Shown here piece after piece: positions 8,346 through 11,061 of a stretch of 11,061 nucleotides of DNA (position 1 is its first letter; the number at the start of each line of letters is the position of its first letter). The DNA is from Ramicandelaber brevisporus. Lineage: Eukaryota > Kickxellomycota > Ramicandelaberales > Ramicandelaberaceae. Below the pieces are notes generated by a model that saw only the letters and a program-made list of their open reading frames with translations, did not search any database and was not told the origin of the DNA. A program made the position numbers and the translations under genes. The stretch covers positions 24,350 through 35,410 of the forward strand of contig MU602833.1 in the NCBI GenBank assembly GCA_025201865.1, read 5' to 3'.

Positions 8346-8653
8346 GTTACAAAGTGTTTGAGGATGTTTCAGAACGAGTTCGTGGGAAAGGAGAGTGAGA
8401 AAAATGGAATAAAAATAAACGAAATAACCACGCAAAAGCAGAGAGCTGAAAGAAATTTCGAGACCTGTGTATAGATTTGCTCATAGTGTAAATTGATCCA
8501 TAAAAGAGTCGTTCGATGTTAATAATATAAGGCTTATTATAAATACTACTAGTTATTTAAGAAATGTCAATCATCAGAGTCATCAAGCAATGTCATACTA
8601 AACATGTTAAATTGTAGCTGATGAGGTTCTGTAGATATCGTCGCTGTTTCTGG
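8346..8653. other. AT-rich intergenic region: CorA gene promoter and zinc-finger gene 3' flank
   Basis: This 308-bp gap holds the leader of the CorA gene, with a pyrimidine-rich minus-strand stretch near 8383-8405, and the 3' end of the zinc-finger gene. There is no AATAAA on the minus strand; AT-rich variants occur near 8533-8560. No donor/acceptor pair or extra gene stands out. Confidence 0.6.
8538..8545 (-). promoter_or_regulatory. TATA-like element upstream of the CorA gene
   Basis: The minus strand reads TATTTATA about 190-200 nt upstream of the ATG at 8345. The same TATTTATA core precedes the ABC gene at a similar distance. It is also only about 110 nt past the stop of the zinc-finger gene, so it could instead belong to that gene's AT-rich 3' end. 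Confidence 0.3.
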
Positions 8654-10687
8654 TTAACTGATATCATCATCGTCACCCATGTCACTCAGCACTAGTTCAT
8701 CGCCATCATCGTCACCACATTCGCTATTGTGCTGATTCACAGGGTTGCATGCGTTGGCACTGTTGGATGTGGTTGTGTCCAATCGAGGAATGAGAAAGTA
8801 GTTAGTTTGCATTTTACCATAAAACAATTGGAGTACGAGTGCAGGAGCCGTCGTTATCTGTTCTCCTCTATGAAAACATTGTTTGTGATCACTCTTATTA
8901 CGAGCACTGTAACCGCAATACCCGCAATTGGATGTAACGCACAGCCAACCTTGAACAATGTCTGGGTGTAGCGGCTGAGTTGAATCATGATTTACTGGTG
9001 CGAGATGTGTGTTACTAGTGTGCTGGCTAATATTGGGATCTGCATTTGTACTTGCTGCAATTTCTGGCAGAACAGAATTATCAATCGATTTCTCGTTATA
9101 TCCATGTTTCTGTTGTAAATGAGTTAGCAGACATTCAGGCACTAATCGACATTTGTGACAAATGAACACTCCAATAGAAGTATGATAGCCACATCTAGTA
9201 CCACTAATGTAGAAATCATCCACATTTAAATAATAAAAATTAGGGTGTCTCCTCTTGATAATTGGTTGCTGTTGCTGCTTACTATTCTCATTCTCCATAT
9301 TAGCATGTTTTTGTTTCAGCGATGTGCGATGAGTATTATTCATATGTTTACGAGCGCCACAAACTGTTTTATACGTTTTTTCACAATCCGAAACCGGACA
9401 TGACCACCGATCATCTGGAGACTGACGAGTAAGAGCGAATGTTGTGCCTTTTACACCAATCAAAACTTCAAGTTTGTGTTCGAACCGATGCATGCTAAGT
9501 TGGCCAGCTGAGTTGAACGAATGGTTGCAATCTGGATATTCGCAAATATATCGTCGCTTCTGATTAGATGCTCCTGTGGTCTCGTCCTGACTGATCTCAT
9601 CTCCATTCTCATCTTGAGTGTTCAATCCATTGTGACTGTAGTCGAGTCTGTGTTGACTCATTCTGTTACTACTGTTTGTGACAGCGCCACTTGCTTGACC
9701 AATGCGAGTAATGAGAAAGTACGAACTTCGTGCTTTCGCATACACAAAGCGCAGTACAAGTGCAGGAACTGTTGATATTTGTTCTCCTTTATGCATTTTT
9801 TGCTTATGTCCATTTTTATTATCAACTATATAGCCACAATATCCGCAATTGGATGTAACACACAACCAACCTTGAACAATGCCTGAATTACTCCATTGAT
9901 ATGGTTGGCGAATTGCTGATGCAAGTTGAGGGTTGCTGGTGTGCTGATTGATATTGGGATCAGCATTTGCATTAACTGCATTGTCTGGTAGAGCAGAGTT
10001 GTCAATCGACTTTTCATCATATTCATGTTTCTGTTGTAAATGAGCTAGCAGACATTCCGGCACCAGCCTACATTCGTAACAAATGAACACTCCGATGATA
10101 TTGTGATAGCCATAGCGAATTCCATTCACATAAAAATTATCCACATTAAGAAAATAACAGTTGTATCGAGTCTTCTTCACTTGAGGTTGTTGCCTTTGTT
10201 TCTTACTATCACTATGCCTTGTTCGCATGTGATTACATATAGCATCAACTGTTTTGGATGTTGATGTACACTCTGGAACTGGACATGTCCATCGATCACC
10301 TAACGACTGCCGGATCAAAGTGTATGTCTTTCCAAGTATATGAAGCTCGGTTTGGAATTTATGCTCATGTTGGTGCATATTCAGATTACCAGTAAAATTG
10401 AAACCACGATCACATCCAGGATGTTTGCAAATGAACTGTCGCTGATTCTTGGGAGTTATTGTGAAATGGTCAGTTTCGTCGTCATCGTTACTCTCGGATT
10501 TGATTTCGTTTTCTTCCTCAATGTCAATATCCGAGTCAGGCTCAACTTTGGTGTCAATGTCTGAAGTGTGCTGTTCGAGTTTGATATCACCTGGAGAGAG
10601 ACTCGGCTCGAGCTTGACTTTCACGTCGACTGCCGCTGTTGCTGCTGCTGTTGTTGCTGGCTCTGTCTTGATCTTCACGGTCGACAT
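8654..10687 (-). CDS. Eight-finger zinc-finger protein made of two duplicated four-finger units (OrsD-like fingers)
   Basis: Probable nuclear nucleic-acid-binding protein of 677 aa; target unknown. An acidic N-terminus carries repeated IKxE/VKxE motifs (6-65). Unit A has fingers C87-C92-H105-H109, C135-C140-H153-H158, C203-C206-H216-H221 and C276-C281-H294-H299. Unit B repeats them at C382-C387-H400-H404, C430-C435-H448-H453, C510-C513-H523-H528 and C583-C588-H601-H606. Within each unit, finger 3 (C-X2-C-X9-H-X4-H, in IGVFIC..CRLVPECLL), finger 4 (GWLC....CGYCGY) and a closing YFLI segment resemble the paired fingers of fungal OrsD/DUF3505 proteins; that match is from pattern only. Basic patches at 162-174 and 478-480 could be nuclear signals. 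The tail (657-677) is acidic. The ATG at 10687 has a good context (G at -3, CC before ATG). TAA stop at 8654-8656. The gene is AT-richer than the ABC gene. Confidence 0.88.
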   Translation of the reverse strand: MSTVKIKTEPATTAAATAAVDVKVKLEPSLSPGDIKLEQHTSDIDTKVEPDSDIDIEEENEIKSESNDDDETDHFTITPKNQRQFICKHPGCDRGFNFTGNLNMHQHEHKFQTELHILGKTYTLIRQSLGDRWTCPVPECTSTSKTVDAICNHMRTRHSDSKKQRQQPQVKKTRYNCYFLNVDNFYVNGIRYGYHNIIGVFICYECRLVPECLLAHLQQKHEYDEKSIDNSALPDNAVNANADPNINQHTSNPQLASAIRQPYQWSNSGIVQGWLCVTSNCGYCGYIVDNKNGHKQKMHKGEQISTVPALVLRFVYAKARSSYFLITRIGQASGAVTNSSNRMSQHRLDYSHNGLNTQDENGDEISQDETTGASNQKRRYICEYPDCNHSFNSAGQLSMHRFEHKLEVLIGVKGTTFALTRQSPDDRWSCPVSDCEKTYKTVCGARKHMNNTHRTSLKQKHANMENENSKQQQQPIIKRRHPNFYYLNVDDFYISGTRCGYHTSIGVFICHKCRLVPECLLTHLQQKHGYNEKSIDNSVLPEIAASTNADPNISQHTSNTHLAPVNHDSTQPLHPDIVQGWLCVTSNCGYCGYSARNKSDHKQCFHRGEQITTAPALVLQLFYGKMQTNYFLIPRLDTTTSNSANACNPVNQHNSECGDDDGDELVLSDMGDDDDIS
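8780..9553 (-). repeat. Intragenic repeat unit B (residues 379-636)
   Basis: Second copy of the four-finger unit. Residues 485-559 match 178-252 of unit A at 55 of 75 positions by my count without gaps. In DNA, 9108-9172 matches 10029-10093 at about 57 of 65 bases. The similarity covers linkers as well as finger ligands, which shows duplication rather than convergence. Confidence 0.88.
9701..10438 (-). repeat. Intragenic repeat unit A (residues 84-329)
   Basis: First copy of the four-finger unit, in direct orientation relative to unit B. Finger spacing is the same in both copies apart from a longer linker between fingers 2 and 3 in B, where a four-Gln run is inserted (471-474). Confidence 0.88.
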
Positions 10688-11061
10688 GGCTGGCTGGCTG
10701 CTGGGTAGAGATCAGCTGCTCTGTTTTGTTCTGTTGCTGTTGTTGCTGGTAGTGGTAGTTGAGATCAGAGAGAGCAAACCAGTCACCTCCTTTCGTGAGA
10801 GCAAACAAAACAAACACGAATGAAATCGACAAATCGAACTGTCAACAAACAAATCAAAAGACATTCCACTTTATCCATATCCTCGAGTCATCTTCATCTA
10901 GTCCCTTGTTCATAGTTATATAGTTCCGCTGCATCCTTGATTACTCTTCCTTACCTTTCTTTATTAGTCTACAGCAAAAAAAAAGAGTGCAATATGAGTG
11001 CTTATTCAATATCTGTGAAAGTGTGTTACTGATTAGTCAATTAAACAACCTGTTGAGTCGA
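10688..11061. other. 5' flank of the zinc-finger gene
   Basis: The 374 bases upstream of the zinc-finger ATG contain no supported gene. Near the ATG the minus strand is rich in CAG/CAA triplets and ends in CAGCCAGCCAGCC. Further upstream are a TATA-like site, a run of nine A on the plus strand near 10975-10984, and a possible donor/acceptor pair discussed in the findings. The minus-strand open frame at 10587-10832 lacks an ATG and is not supported. Confidence 0.55.
10916..10923 (-). promoter_or_regulatory. TATA-like element upstream of the zinc-finger gene
   Basis: The minus strand reads CTATATAA about 230 nt upstream of the ATG at 10687. It is the best TATA match in the flank. Transcription start cannot be placed from sequence alone. 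Confidence 0.35.

Noticed and set aside
8346-8435. N-terminal extension of the CorA protein to 8435
   Set aside because: It begins with TTG and has no ATG. No acceptor site is seen before 8345, and the hydrophobic stretch it would add looks like translated AT-rich leader.
8521-8545. Imperfect inverted repeat around AATATAAGGCTTATTAT
   Set aside because: The arms are short, AT-only apart from the centre, and contain mismatches; not distinguishable from ordinary AT-rich intergenic sequence.
10587-10832. 81-codon minus-strand frame overlapping the zinc-finger start
   Set aside because: It starts at TTG, has no internal ATG, and is in a different frame from the zinc-finger gene, so it is not a credible upstream ORF.
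1-11061. A multi-gene novel system (defence, biosynthetic or mobile island)
   Set aside because: Two of the three genes are ordinary transporter families with intact motifs, the genes have separate flanks, and no enzyme, transposase, terminal repeat or attachment site links them.

Overview
The window is eukaryotic and most likely fungal. It holds three large, essentially intron-free protein genes, all on the minus strand. The CorA-type transporter is of the Alr1/Mnr2 kind known from fungi, and the ABC transporter has the N-terminus and architecture of Ycf1-like ABCC pumps. Few introns, poly-Gln/poly-Ser tracts and an OrsD-like zinc-finger module would suit an intron-poor, perhaps early-diverging fungus; that placement is inference. 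No operon logic applies: each gene appears to have its own leader and 3' flank.

Layout from left to right. Positions 1-623 are noncoding as far as I can see and contain the 3' flank of the ABC gene, with an AATAAA signal at 536-541. Positions 624-5543 encode a full-length ABCC transporter (TMD0-TMD1-NBD1-R-TMD2-NBD2, about 1639 aa). A possible 134-nt 5' intron at 5556-5689 would add a tiny first coding exon. Positions 5544-5957 hold that gene's leader and promoter plus small tandem repeats. Positions 5958-8345 encode a CorA/Alr1/Mnr2-type Mg2+ transporter of about 795 aa with the GMN motif and two C-terminal membrane helices. Positions 8346-8653 are AT-rich intergenic sequence. Positions 8654-10687 encode a 677-aa protein with eight zinc fingers, built from two diverged copies of a roughly 300-aa unit. 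Positions 10688-11061 are its 5' flank.

The two transporters are recognisable housekeeping types: probable vacuolar conjugate/metal-conjugate export and Mg2+ homeostasis. Nothing shows that the zinc-finger gene regulates them. The zinc-finger gene is the least ordinary element: an internal tandem duplication of a four-finger module, half of which resembles the paired fingers of the fungal OrsD/DUF3505 family, preceded by a cluster of SUMO-consensus (synergy-control-like) motifs and followed by an acidic tail. I found no mobile element, CRISPR array, RNA gene or clear multi-gene novel system.
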